Assembly (NCBI GenBank): GCA_017934185.1
Contig: JAGBJY010000025.1
Span: 1-64,000 of the forward strand
From: Bacteroidales bacterium
GTDB lineage: Bacteria > Bacteroidota > Bacteroidia > Bacteroidales > UBA932
Direction of reading: 5' to 3'
Length of the DNA: 64,000 bases
How positions within the stretch are numbered: position 1 is the first letter of the stretch; the number at the start of each line of letters is the position of its first letter. The translations under genes and the position numbers were made by a program. The notes beneath the pieces are model-generated. The model did no database searches and was not told the DNA's origin. It saw only the letters and a program-made list of their open reading frames with translations. Below are positions 1 through 7,555 of this stretch, piece by piece.

Positions 1-15
1 CCATAATGTATCTAA

Positions 16-90
16 CGTCCCAAACAATGGGACATTAAGCGCATTTAATGGCTATTTTGCTTCCATCGTCCCAGTTTTGGGGACATTATG
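16..90. repeat. Two related stem-loops near the window edge
   Basis: Two copies of a short hairpin unit lie about 51 bases apart: GTCCCA at 17-22 pairs with TGGGAC at 28-33, and GTCCC at 68-72 pairs with GGGAC at 80-84; each is followed by ATTA. The flanks CATAATGT (2-9) and ACATTATG (83-90) are themselves inverted. No coding sequence overlaps them. They could be an edge of a mobile element, a regulatory site or a transcript end of a gene outside the window; nothing here decides between these. Confidence 0.4.
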
Positions 91-101
91 AACACTGAAA
101 T

Positions 102-147
102 AGAAAAAGAGGCCAACCACTAGCCTTTCGACTTTTTGGTCAGCCTC
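102..147 (-). terminator. Rho-independent terminator of the bamA-ompH unit
   Basis: Read on the minus strand, a 10-bp stem (138-147 with 109-118, two G-U pairs) closes a loop and is followed by a run of five T (104-108 on the plus strand as A). It lies about 70 bases after the ompH stop. The rest of the 1-216 interval holds only this and the hairpin pair at 16-90. Confidence 0.75.
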
Positions 148-216
148 AACTTTTATTCCGGACGCGCGTGGGATGCGCAGAACTCACGCAGGACCCGCGC
201 AGAACTGTAAAACGTC

Positions 217-789
217 CTACTGAGCCTGCTGAGCGGCCTGGGCTTGTGCCTGGGCCTGAAGCTCGGCCTGGAGGGCTTCCAGGGTGCGGTCATCGGCAAT
301 CCCCATGGCCTTGCGGGCCTCGGCGGTAAGGTCCACTACCTTGGACTCATCAAAATAGAGAGCCTGGGAAGCATCGAAGAGAACCGTGATTCCCTTGGCC
401 TTGGCCAGTTCCGTAACCACCTTGTTGGCTTTCTCCTGGATGGGAGCCATGAGCTGGCCCTGCTGCTGCTGGAGTTCCTGGGAAATGTTGTTCTGGAATT
501 CCTGGATGCGGTTCTGGATGTCGTAGAGTTCACGCTCCTTGGATTCACGGATGGCAGCGGTCCAACTGGCCTGTTTCTGCTGATACTGGTTGGCCTTGCC
601 CTGATACTCTTCCACCATGGCGGAATAAGTTTCCTCGGCCTCTTTCTGGGAAGCGGCAATCACTTCACGGGCAGCATCCATTTCGGGAGCCAGCATTACA
701 AGTTCGTTGAAGTTCACGCGGCCCAGGGTCTGGGCAGAAGCTGCGATGGTGGCAAAAGCCGCAAAGGCAATAACAAAAAGCTTTTTCAT
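217..789 (-). CDS. OmpH/Skp-family periplasmic chaperone
   Basis: A 190-residue protein of the Skp/OmpH family, which holds unfolded outer-membrane proteins in the periplasm on their way to the BAM complex. It opens with a Sec signal peptide (MKKLFVIAF... ending ASAQ) and continues with a long glutamine- and glutamate-rich helical region (about residues 40-150) typical of Skp tentacle arms, then an alanine/glutamine-rich tail. An in-frame ATG nine codons upstream would overlap bamA and adds residues before the signal peptide, so the inner ATG at 789 was chosen. It follows bamA by 26 bases on the same strand, a common pairing that fits a joint role in outer-membrane assembly. A second OmpH-like gene is at 5806. 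Confidence 0.88.
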   Translation of the reverse strand: MKKLFVIAFAAFATIAASAQTLGRVNFNELVMLAPEMDAAREVIAASQKEAEETYSAMVEEYQGKANQYQQKQASWTAAIRESKERELYDIQNRIQEFQNNISQELQQQQGQLMAPIQEKANKVVTELAKAKGITVLFDASQALYFDESKVVDLTAEARKAMGIADDRTLEALQAELQAQAQAQAAQQAQ

Positions 790-815
790 ATTCATTGATG
801 TTTTATTTGTTTTCA

Positions 816-3398
816 TTAGAACTGTTGGCCTAATACAAAGTGGAACTGAGAACCGCCGTTCACGGTGTCGTCGAAGCCGTAGCCCCAGTCAACACCCAGG
901 AGGCCGATCATCGGGAGGAACACACGCACGCCTACACCGGCACTGCGCTTGATTTGGAAGGGATTGAACTCACGGATGTCGCTCCAGCAGTTACCGCCTT
1001 CCAGGAAGAGGAGGGCATAAATGGTGCTCTGCGGCTGCAAAATCACCGGATAACGAAGCTCCACCGTGAATTTGTCATACACATTACCCGCATAACTGGT
1101 ATGGTTCTGGCTGTAAGGGGTTACCTTCTGCGGAGTGAGGGAATTGTCCTCGTAACCGCGCAGGGAGATGATTTCCGAGCCGTAGGTTACGTAACCGGAC
1201 ATACCGTCACCACCCACCTGGAAGTTCTCGAAGGGAGAATAGCCCCAGTTGCGGTTGTAATACCCCAGGTAGCCGAACTGCGCCCTTGTCATGAGCACCA
1301 GGTCTCCCACCAGTTTGGCATACACGGTGCCGTTGAACTTCCATTTGTGGTACTCAATCCACTTATAGCGCTGGGCCGATGTCCAGTCGTTGTAGTTCAC
1401 ATCCTTCCAGCTGCTGACCTTCACCTTGTTGCCTTCGTCGTCATAGGTGTATTTACGCAGCAGCGAATAAGGCGGGGTGAGCTGCAGGGAGAAGGAGAAT
1501 TCGGAACCCGTACGGGGATAGATTTGCTGGTCTGAGGAGTTACGCGACAGCGAGAGGGTATAACTCAGGTTGTGGGAGATACCGTCGTTGAACGCGAAGT
1601 AACTGTTGGTCCAGTTGGTGAGCTTGTAAGTTTGCCAGCTCAGGTTGTGGTAAAGGACAAAATAGTTGTCCGGCCACTTGAGGCGGGAACCCAGACCGGC
1701 ATTGAAACCGAACACCTCAAACATTTTGTCGGTGGACAGGATGCCGATGTACAGATTGGAGTCTGTCATCCTGGAATAATACCCGGAGATGCTCAGGGAG
1801 GTGGGGCGCTTACCAAAGAGCCAGGGTTCCATGAAACTGGCGCTGAGGGAGGTGTAATACCGTCCGTTGGTCTGGAAGCGGAACGACAGGTTCTGCGCAT
1901 CTCCCAGGGGAACGGGCCGCCAGGCGCCTTTTTCAAACATACGGCGGGTAGAGAAGTTGTTGAAGCTTACACCGGCTGTGAGGACAAAGGTGTTGCCGCC
2001 CCAACCGCCGGAAAGTTCCAGCTGGGAAGAAGGCTTCTCCGTTACGTTGTACACCAAATCTACCGTATTGTTGAGCTGGTTGGGCAAGATGCTGTAACCA
2101 CTGGAACTCATGATGGCTTCGGGGTCAAACTGGCCCATGGAAGCAATTTCACGGATGGAGCGCTCAAAGTCTGACTGGCTGAAGAGGTAACCGGGGCGGG
2201 TCATGAGCTGACGGCGGACCACCCGTTCATTGGTGAGGTCGTTGCCATTGATGACAATTTCGTTCAGGAGGGCGGGCTTGCCTTCGGAGATGCGCATTTC
2301 CACATCCACGGAGTCTCCTTGGATATTCACCTCCACGGGGTCTACGTGGAAGAAGAGGAAACCGTTATCCATATACAGTTTGGAAACGGCATACTCGTTT
2401 TCCTTGCCGCCGCCATGCAGGCGCTTCTCCATGGTTACAAGGTCGTACACGTCGCCCTTTTTGATCTGGAGAATCTCGTTCAGGACATCCGAGCTGTAAA
2501 CGGAGTTGCCCGTCCAGGTAATGTCGCGGAAATAATACTTGCGCCCCTGGTCAAACTGCATGTCAATATTGAGGTGCTTGCCATCCTCGGAGAAATACAC
2601 AGAATCTTTTACCAGGCGGGCATCCCGGTAACCGGCTTCGTTGAAGGCGTCCAGTACGGTTTTGCGGTCTTTCTGGTATTCCTTCTCCTTGAATTTCTTG
2701 GATTTGAAGAAGTTATACCACTTGGCCGAGTGGGTTTCCTTCATGTTCTTGGCCAGCTTGTATTCTTTCACATCCGTATTTCCGCTGAAATTGATGTTCT
2801 TGATGCGGATTTTCCGGCCCTTGTTCACATCAAAGTTCACGCGGATGGCACTGCGGATCATGGAATCCTTCTGCACCTGGGTGTTCACCGCTACTTTAAG
2901 GTAGCCCTTTTCCTTATAATACCTTTTGATGATATCTTCGGAAGTATTCTTCACATAGTCTGAGAACTCGCGGCCCGGACGCAGGTTCAGGCGGTCCTGC
3001 AAGTCTTTTTTCTCGCTGCTCTTTACGCCGGTGTACGTCCAGCGGGATACGCGCGGCCGCTCCCGGATGGCAATTTTGAACCAGGCAGTATCGGCCGAAA
3101 CGTTCAGGGAATCCACCACTACGGCCACATCCTCGAAGTAACGCTGGGCCACCAGGCGCTTCACGATGCCGGTAACATCCTCACCGGGGACGGTGATGCT
3201 CTGGCCGGCCTGGAGCCCGGTGAGCTGGAGAATCTGGTTCTCGCTGAAATAATGGTTGCCTTCCACGCCGACACCGCCCACCACATAGGTCTTGGGGCGG
3301 TTGTAATCTATTTCAATGCCGCTGCGCGAAGTCTGCGCCTGAAGGGAGATTCCCATCAGGAGCATCAGGCCTGCACAGAGAGTACTTCTAAAATTCAT
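816..3398 (-). CDS. bamA: Outer membrane protein assembly factor BamA
   Basis: An 860-residue Omp85-family protein, the core of the machine that folds beta-barrels into the outer membrane. After a Sec signal peptide (cleavage near SLQAQ) come repeated POTRA domains over roughly residues 35-440, recognisable by repeated motifs such as INFSGNTDV and IVINGNDLTNERVV, and then a 16-strand-type barrel to the C-terminus. The last residue is phenylalanine, as in most barrel proteins. Length is normal for Bacteroidales BamA. It has its own promoter box at 3418-3425 and is followed by the chaperone gene ompH. A bamD-type lipoprotein of the same machine is encoded at 10101. Confidence 0.95.
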   Translation of the reverse strand: MNFRSTLCAGLMLLMGISLQAQTSRSGIEIDYNRPKTYVVGGVGVEGNHYFSENQILQLTGLQAGQSITVPGEDVTGIVKRLVAQRYFEDVAVVVDSLNVSADTAWFKIAIRERPRVSRWTYTGVKSSEKKDLQDRLNLRPGREFSDYVKNTSEDIIKRYYKEKGYLKVAVNTQVQKDSMIRSAIRVNFDVNKGRKIRIKNINFSGNTDVKEYKLAKNMKETHSAKWYNFFKSKKFKEKEYQKDRKTVLDAFNEAGYRDARLVKDSVYFSEDGKHLNIDMQFDQGRKYYFRDITWTGNSVYSSDVLNEILQIKKGDVYDLVTMEKRLHGGGKENEYAVSKLYMDNGFLFFHVDPVEVNIQGDSVDVEMRISEGKPALLNEIVINGNDLTNERVVRRQLMTRPGYLFSQSDFERSIREIASMGQFDPEAIMSSSGYSILPNQLNNTVDLVYNVTEKPSSQLELSGGWGGNTFVLTAGVSFNNFSTRRMFEKGAWRPVPLGDAQNLSFRFQTNGRYYTSLSASFMEPWLFGKRPTSLSISGYYSRMTDSNLYIGILSTDKMFEVFGFNAGLGSRLKWPDNYFVLYHNLSWQTYKLTNWTNSYFAFNDGISHNLSYTLSLSRNSSDQQIYPRTGSEFSFSLQLTPPYSLLRKYTYDDEGNKVKVSSWKDVNYNDWTSAQRYKWIEYHKWKFNGTVYAKLVGDLVLMTRAQFGYLGYYNRNWGYSPFENFQVGGDGMSGYVTYGSEIISLRGYEDNSLTPQKVTPYSQNHTSYAGNVYDKFTVELRYPVILQPQSTIYALLFLEGGNCWSDIREFNPFQIKRSAGVGVRVFLPMIGLLGVDWGYGFDDTVNGGSQFHFVLGQQF

Positions 3399-3417
3399 GC
3401 GAGTTTTTGTTATCTTG

Positions 3418-3425
3418 CAAAGATA
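3418..3425 (-). promoter_or_regulatory. Promoter -7 box for bamA
   Basis: TATCTTTG on the minus strand matches the Bacteroidota -7 consensus TAnnTTTG and sits 20 bases before the bamA start in the uppS-bamA gap. No clear -33 TTTG was seen at the expected spacing. Confidence 0.6.
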
Positions 3426-3431
3426 CGAATT

Positions 3432-4130
3432 TTATTTCACTTTACCATACCGGCGGTCCCGGCGGGCATATTCTTCCAGCGCCTCCCGGAATTGGGGTTT
3501 GCGGAAATCGGGCCACAGGGTGTCGGTAAAATAGTACTCGGTATATGCGCTCTGCCAGAGCAGATAATTGGAGAGCCTTAGCTCTCCGGAAGTGCGGATG
3601 AGAAGGTCCGGATCCGGGATGCCGGCGGTAACCAGGTAGCGGTCGAAATCCTGCAGCTCCATCTGCTGGAATTCCTGGGCCGACAGGCTTGCCGCGGCCT
3701 TTTTCATGGCCTGCAGGATATCCCATTTTCCGCTGTAGCTGAGGAAAAGGATGAGAGTGGTTCCGGTGTTCACGGAAGTTTCGGCCATCATGGCATCGAT
3801 GGCGGCGTTCAGGTTCTCCGACAGGCGGGCCCGGTTCCCCAGCACCATAAAACGCACATTGTTGTCCATGAAAGTCTTGAACTCCTTTTTCATGGACTGG
3901 AACATCAGTTCCATCAGGGCCATTACCTCGGCCTCCGGTCGGTTCCAGTTTTCTTCCGAGAAGGCGTAGACGGAGAGATACTTCACCCCCTCCTCCACGG
4001 CGGCTTCCAGGCAGGCACGGACACTCTCCACGCCCTCTATGTGGCCATAAACCCTTTCTTTGCCGCGGGCCTTGGCCCAGCGTCCGTTTCCGTCCATGAT
4101 AATGGACACATGCTGCGGAATACTCTTCAT
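3432..4130 (-). CDS. uppS: Isoprenyl transferase (undecaprenyl diphosphate synthase)
   Basis: A 232-residue cis-prenyltransferase that elongates farnesyl diphosphate with isopentenyl units to undecaprenyl diphosphate, the lipid carrier for peptidoglycan and surface glycans. The signature MDGNGRWA (residues 12-19) holds the catalytic aspartate, and the C-terminal RTSGELRLSNYLLWQ block is the second conserved substrate-binding motif. Length is close to the family norm. The gene lies 4 bases after nadK, so the two are probably cotranscribed. Cytoplasmic, peripheral to the membrane. Confidence 0.95.
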   Translation of the reverse strand: MKSIPQHVSIIMDGNGRWAKARGKERVYGHIEGVESVRACLEAAVEEGVKYLSVYAFSEENWNRPEAEVMALMELMFQSMKKEFKTFMDNNVRFMVLGNRARLSENLNAAIDAMMAETSVNTGTTLILFLSYSGKWDILQAMKKAAASLSAQEFQQMELQDFDRYLVTAGIPDPDLLIRTSGELRLSNYLLWQSAYTEYYFTDTLWPDFRKPQFREALEEYARRDRRYGKVK

Positions 4131-4134
4131 TTTG

Positions 4135-4959
4135 CTATCCGTTGTTGCGCATATCCTCGCCCCAGAACAGGCGTGAAGTTAGGGCCTTCACGAAGCCTGA
4201 CTCGGCGAGCCGGATACGTTTAAGCGAAAACTGTGCCATCTCGACATGAATGGTCCAATCCGGACGGATTTCCACCACCCGGTTGTCTGTGGACATGGTG
4301 GCGCGCCCGTCCCTGGATTCAAAGGAAATGTCCACTTTGGCGCTTTCCGGCAGCACGATGGGGCGCACGTTCAGGTTATGCGGGGCGATAGGGGCCAGCA
4401 CCAGCACTTTGGTATCCGGGGTGCAGATGGGACCGCCCACGCTCAGGGAATAGGCGGTGGAGCCGGACGAGGTGGCCACCAGCAGGCCGTCGGCCCAATA
4501 GGTGGGAAGCGGGTCCCCGTTGATGCTCACATGGATGCCCAGCACAGAAGAGCCGCTGCGGTGCAGGGCCACTTCGTTCACCGAATAGGGCAGCATGCCG
4601 ATGGCACGGCGGGCCTCCGGGCCTTTGAGGGTGGTATTGAGCACCGTACGGTATTCGATGTTGAAATTGCCCTCCATGAGCGCCTGCTTCACCGCCGCGG
4701 GGCGGTTTTCGCACAGAAAGCCGATGCGGCCGAAGTTTACGCCAAGGATGGGCAGGCCGATATCGGCCACCACATGTGCGGCGGAAAGGAAGGTTCCGTC
4801 GCCGCCCATGGAGAGGACCAGGTCCGTTTCCGGCTGGACGTCGGCCTTGGTACGGATTTCGTAAAGTTCGAAGGTGGCTTCTTCCAGATCTTTGAGCAGG
4901 GAGTCCATCCGGGCATCGGTGCGAAGCTCATCGTTGAGTATGAAATATCCTATTTTCAT
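4135..4959 (-). CDS. nadK: NAD kinase
   Basis: A 274-residue ATP-NAD kinase that makes NADP from NAD. The GGDGTFL motif (residues 53-59) is the diagnostic phosphate-binding loop, and the region GLLVATSSGSTAYSLSVGGPI near residue 160 is the conserved NAD-binding stretch. Cytoplasmic. It is the first gene of a nadK-uppS pair transcribed away from pdxJ; the two divergent promoter boxes lie only about 22 bases apart in the 80-base gap, so their regulation may be linked. Confidence 0.95.
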   Translation of the reverse strand: MKIGYFILNDELRTDARMDSLLKDLEEATFELYEIRTKADVQPETDLVLSMGGDGTFLSAAHVVADIGLPILGVNFGRIGFLCENRPAAVKQALMEGNFNIEYRTVLNTTLKGPEARRAIGMLPYSVNEVALHRSGSSVLGIHVSINGDPLPTYWADGLLVATSSGSTAYSLSVGGPICTPDTKVLVLAPIAPHNLNVRPIVLPESAKVDISFESRDGRATMSTDNRVVEIRPDWTIHVEMAQFSLKRIRLAESGFVKALTSRLFWGEDMRNNG

Positions 4960-4982
4960 TTCAGCGGAATAAAATCAGACGC

Positions 4983-4990
4983 CAAAATTA
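4983..4990 (-). promoter_or_regulatory. Promoter -7 box for nadK-uppS
   Basis: TAATTTTG on the minus strand fits TAnnTTTG and lies 23 bases before the nadK start. No convincing -33 element. Confidence 0.5.
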
Positions 4991-5012
4991 ACACATTTCT
5001 CATAAATTTCCT

Positions 5013-5020
5013 TATTTTTG
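5013..5020 (+). promoter_or_regulatory. Promoter -7 box for pdxJ
   Basis: TATTTTTG fits TAnnTTTG and ends 19 bases before the pdxJ ATG. It is divergent from the nadK box at 4983-4990. Confidence 0.5.
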
Positions 5021-5039
5021 CCCCATAATCAAAAAGAAA

Positions 5040-5762
5040 ATGACGCGACTCAGTGTAAATATCAATAAAATTGCCACGCTGCGCAATGCCCGCGGCGGCA
5101 ATGTGCCGGATGTCTGCCAGGCAGCCCTGCGCTGCGAAAGCTTCGGCGCCCAGGGCATCACCGTCCATCCCCGACCGGACGAGCGCCACATCCGATATGC
5201 CGATGTGCGGCAGATCCGCCCTTTGGTGAAAACCGAATTCAACATTGAAGGCAATCCCCTGACGCAGAGCTTCATAGACCTGGTTCTGGAAGTGGTGCCG
5301 GACCAGGTGACCCTGGTTCCGGATGCCCACAACGCCCTCACCTCCAACGCCGGCTGGGACACCCTCAAAAACAGAGACTACCTCACAGACCTCTGCGCCC
5401 TGTTCCAAAGCCACGGCATCCGCACCTCCATTTTCATCGACCCCGATCCCCGGATGGCCGAAGGCGCCTCCCTTTGCGGGGCCCGACGCGTGGAACTGTA
5501 CACGGCCGATTATGCCCTGCGGTATCCCGCGGGACCCGAGGAAGCCATTGCCCCTTACCTGGAAACCGCAAAAACGGCCCGGGAGGCCGGTCTGGGCCTC
5601 AATGCCGGCCACGACCTCTCCCTGGAAAACCTGGCCTATTTCGTGCAGACCATCCCCTGGACCGACGAAGTTTCCATCGGCCATGCCCTCATCTCAGACG
5701 CCCTTTATCTGGGGCTCCGGCAAACAATTGAGGCCTATCTTGGGGAAATCCGCAAAAAATAA
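5040..5762 (+). CDS. pdxJ: Pyridoxine 5'-phosphate synthase
   Basis: A 240-residue TIM-barrel enzyme that condenses 1-deoxy-D-xylulose 5-phosphate with 3-amino-2-oxopropyl phosphate to pyridoxine 5'-phosphate, the last ring-forming step of vitamin B6 synthesis. The start LSVNINKIATLRNARGG, the HPRPDERHI block near residue 43 and the GHDLSLENL stretch near residue 195 are hallmarks of the family. Length is normal. Cytoplasmic. Monocistronic by position: a separate promoter follows at its end for the next gene. Confidence 0.96.
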   Translation: MTRLSVNINKIATLRNARGGNVPDVCQAALRCESFGAQGITVHPRPDERHIRYADVRQIRPLVKTEFNIEGNPLTQSFIDLVLEVVPDQVTLVPDAHNALTSNAGWDTLKNRDYLTDLCALFQSHGIRTSIFIDPDPRMAEGASLCGARRVELYTADYALRYPAGPEEAIAPYLETAKTAREAGLGLNAGHDLSLENLAYFVQTIPWTDEVSIGHALISDALYLGLRQTIEAYLGEIRKK

Positions 5763-5771
5763 CTATCTTTG
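5739..5771 (+). promoter_or_regulatory. Promoter for the OmpH-like lipoprotein unit
   Basis: A -33 CTTG (5739-5742) and a -7 TATCTTTG (5764-5771) are separated by 21 bases, close to the Bacteroidota consensus. The -33 box lies inside the end of pdxJ. The downstream ATG is at 5806. Confidence 0.65.
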
Positions 5772-5805
5772 TGGGCTATTACGAATAATTTATAAAACCA
5801 AAATA

Positions 5806-6414
5806 ATGAAAAAGAATCTTTTCCTTTTGGGCGCAGCTGCCATCATGGCCTTCGCCGTATCCTGCAACCAGAACCAGGCCGCCGCTCCGGCCGTAGCCGC
5901 CAGCGCAGACAGCGTGGCCGTAGCCGGCAGCATCGTTTATTTCAACATGGACCAAGTGATGGAAGGCTACGACATGGCCAACGACCTCAACTCCGTTTTC
6001 GAGACCAAAACCTCCGGCATCCAGGCCGAGATTGACCGCCGTGGCAAGAAACTGGAGAAAGACGCCGCCGACTTCCAGAACAAGGTGGACAAAGGCCTTC
6101 TCACCACTTCCGTGGCCCAGGCCCAGTACCAGAAGCTCCAGGAGCAGCAGCAGGCCTATCAGCAGTATGTGGTGACCAAGCAGCAGGAAATGGCCGAGGA
6201 GCAGCAGGTGATGATGAACCAGATTGCCAACGCCATCTCCGAATTTGTACAGGAATACAACGTTGAGCATCAGTACGCCATGATTCTCACCACCGCCGGT
6301 GGCATCCTCTCCACCCCCGTGGTTACCGCCGATCCCAAGCTGGACATCACCGAAGACCTGCTCGCAGGCCTGAACGCCGCTTACATCAAGACCAAGGAAG
6401 CCGGCAAAAAGTAA
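5806..6414 (+). CDS. OmpH-family lipoprotein
   Basis: A 202-residue lipoprotein with a Skp/OmpH domain. The signal peptide ends in a lipobox (FAVSC, cysteine near residue 18), followed by an alanine-rich linker and a long glutamine-rich helical segment (about residues 65-150) like Skp arms. An open frame runs upstream inside pdxJ in another reading frame, but the signal peptide and the promoter at 5739-5771 fix the start at 5806. Unlike the soluble paralogue at 217-789 it should be membrane-tethered. It heads a plus-strand run of genes with short gaps. Confidence 0.82.
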   Translation: MKKNLFLLGAAAIMAFAVSCNQNQAAAPAVAASADSVAVAGSIVYFNMDQVMEGYDMANDLNSVFETKTSGIQAEIDRRGKKLEKDAADFQNKVDKGLLTTSVAQAQYQKLQEQQQAYQQYVVTKQQEMAEEQQVMMNQIANAISEFVQEYNVEHQYAMILTTAGGILSTPVVTADPKLDITEDLLAGLNAAYIKTKEAGKK

Positions 6415-6426
6415 AGTCATCCCAGG

Positions 6427-7545
6427 ATGAGGATCGCCCTCTTGTCCAGTTTTTACCCCCTCAGGGGCGGCATTTCCCAGTTCAATTCCAGCCTGATGGA
6501 AGAACTGGGAAAATGTCATAATACCACCCGGGCATTCAGCTTTTCCAGGCAGTACCCTTCGCTCCTTTTCCCCGGCAAGACCCAATACGTGACGCCGGAA
6601 GACGAAGCCACGCCGGTTGAGGCCCAGGCCATCCTGGACACGGTGAATCCCTTCAGCTGGATCAAAACCGCCCGCACCATCCGGCAGTGGAAACCGGACC
6701 TTCTGGTCATGAAATACTGGATGTCCTGGTTTGCCCCGTCCCTGGGTTGGGTGGCCCGCCACGCAGGCTGCAAAAGTCTGGTGGTCCTGGACAATGTGAT
6801 TCCGCATGAGCCCCACTGGTTTGACAAGCCCCTCACCCGCTGGTTCCTAAAGGGTTGCACCGGCTTTGTTTCCATGTCGGAAAGCGTGGAGCGGGACCTT
6901 CTTAGCCTCCGCCCCGATGCGCCCCACCGCCTCCTTTTCCACCCGCTTTACAGCCATTTCGGGGAAAAACTTCCGAGGGAGCAGGCCCTCCGGGCCCTGG
7001 GGCTGGAGCCTTCCCGGAAAACCCTCCTCTTCTTCGGCCTTATCCGGGAATACAAGGGTCTGGACATTCTGCTGGAAGCTTTCCGCAGCCTGCCGGAAGA
7101 CTATCAGCTGGTGGTGGCCGGTGAGCCTTACGGTTCCTTTGACAAATACCGGCAAATTATTGACTCCCTGCCCGGAAAAGACCGCATCCGCGTTTTCCCG
7201 GACTATATCCGGGATTCCCAGGTGAAAGGGTTTTTCAGCGCGGCCGACCTCTGCGTCCTCCCCTACCGGAGTGCCACCCAGAGCGGCATCAGTGCCATCG
7301 CCTACCACTTCGGAGTGCCCATGCTGGTCACCGATGTGGGCGGGCTCAAAGAGAGCATCGGCGTCCATGGCACGGGAATTGTCGCTGCTGAGCCCCGGGC
7401 CGATTTAATTGCCGGACACATTGTCCGGTATTTTGCAGACCCCTCCCTGCAGCAAAGCTGCAAAGAAGCTATTGAAAAAGAAAAGCAGCGTCTGAGTTGG
7501 GAACGTTTCTCCACGGAACTCCTGGACTTTGCCGCCACTTTATAA
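6427..7545 (+). CDS. GT4-type glycosyltransferase
   Basis: A 372-residue GT-B fold glycosyltransferase of the GT4 type. The N-terminal SSFYPLRGGISQFN loop is the usual acceptor-side glycine-rich motif, and the C-terminal half has the donor-binding pattern with FFGLIREYKGLDILLEAF (near 206) and a GISAIAYHFGVPMLVTDVGG segment (near 290) where a conserved Glu is replaced by Ala-Ile (usual EX7E pattern not complete). It probably transfers a sugar from a nucleotide donor to a lipid or glycan acceptor; sugar and acceptor cannot be told. No signal peptide, so cytoplasmic. It is 12 bases after the OmpH-like gene. Confidence 0.8.
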   Translation: MRIALLSSFYPLRGGISQFNSSLMEELGKCHNTTRAFSFSRQYPSLLFPGKTQYVTPEDEATPVEAQAILDTVNPFSWIKTARTIRQWKPDLLVMKYWMSWFAPSLGWVARHAGCKSLVVLDNVIPHEPHWFDKPLTRWFLKGCTGFVSMSESVERDLLSLRPDAPHRLLFHPLYSHFGEKLPREQALRALGLEPSRKTLLFFGLIREYKGLDILLEAFRSLPEDYQLVVAGEPYGSFDKYRQIIDSLPGKDRIRVFPDYIRDSQVKGFFSAADLCVLPYRSATQSGISAIAYHFGVPMLVTDVGGLKESIGVHGTGIVAAEPRADLIAGHIVRYFADPSLQQSCKEAIEKEKQRLSWERFSTELLDFAATL

Positions 7546-7555
7546 ACTTGACATT

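Noticed and set aside
1..90. Insertion-sequence terminus
   Set aside because: No transposase, target-site duplication or second end is visible in the window.
5323..5805. Extension of the OmpH-like frame back into pdxJ
   Set aside because: It overlaps pdxJ in another frame, while a signal peptide with lipobox and a promoter box fix the start at 5806.
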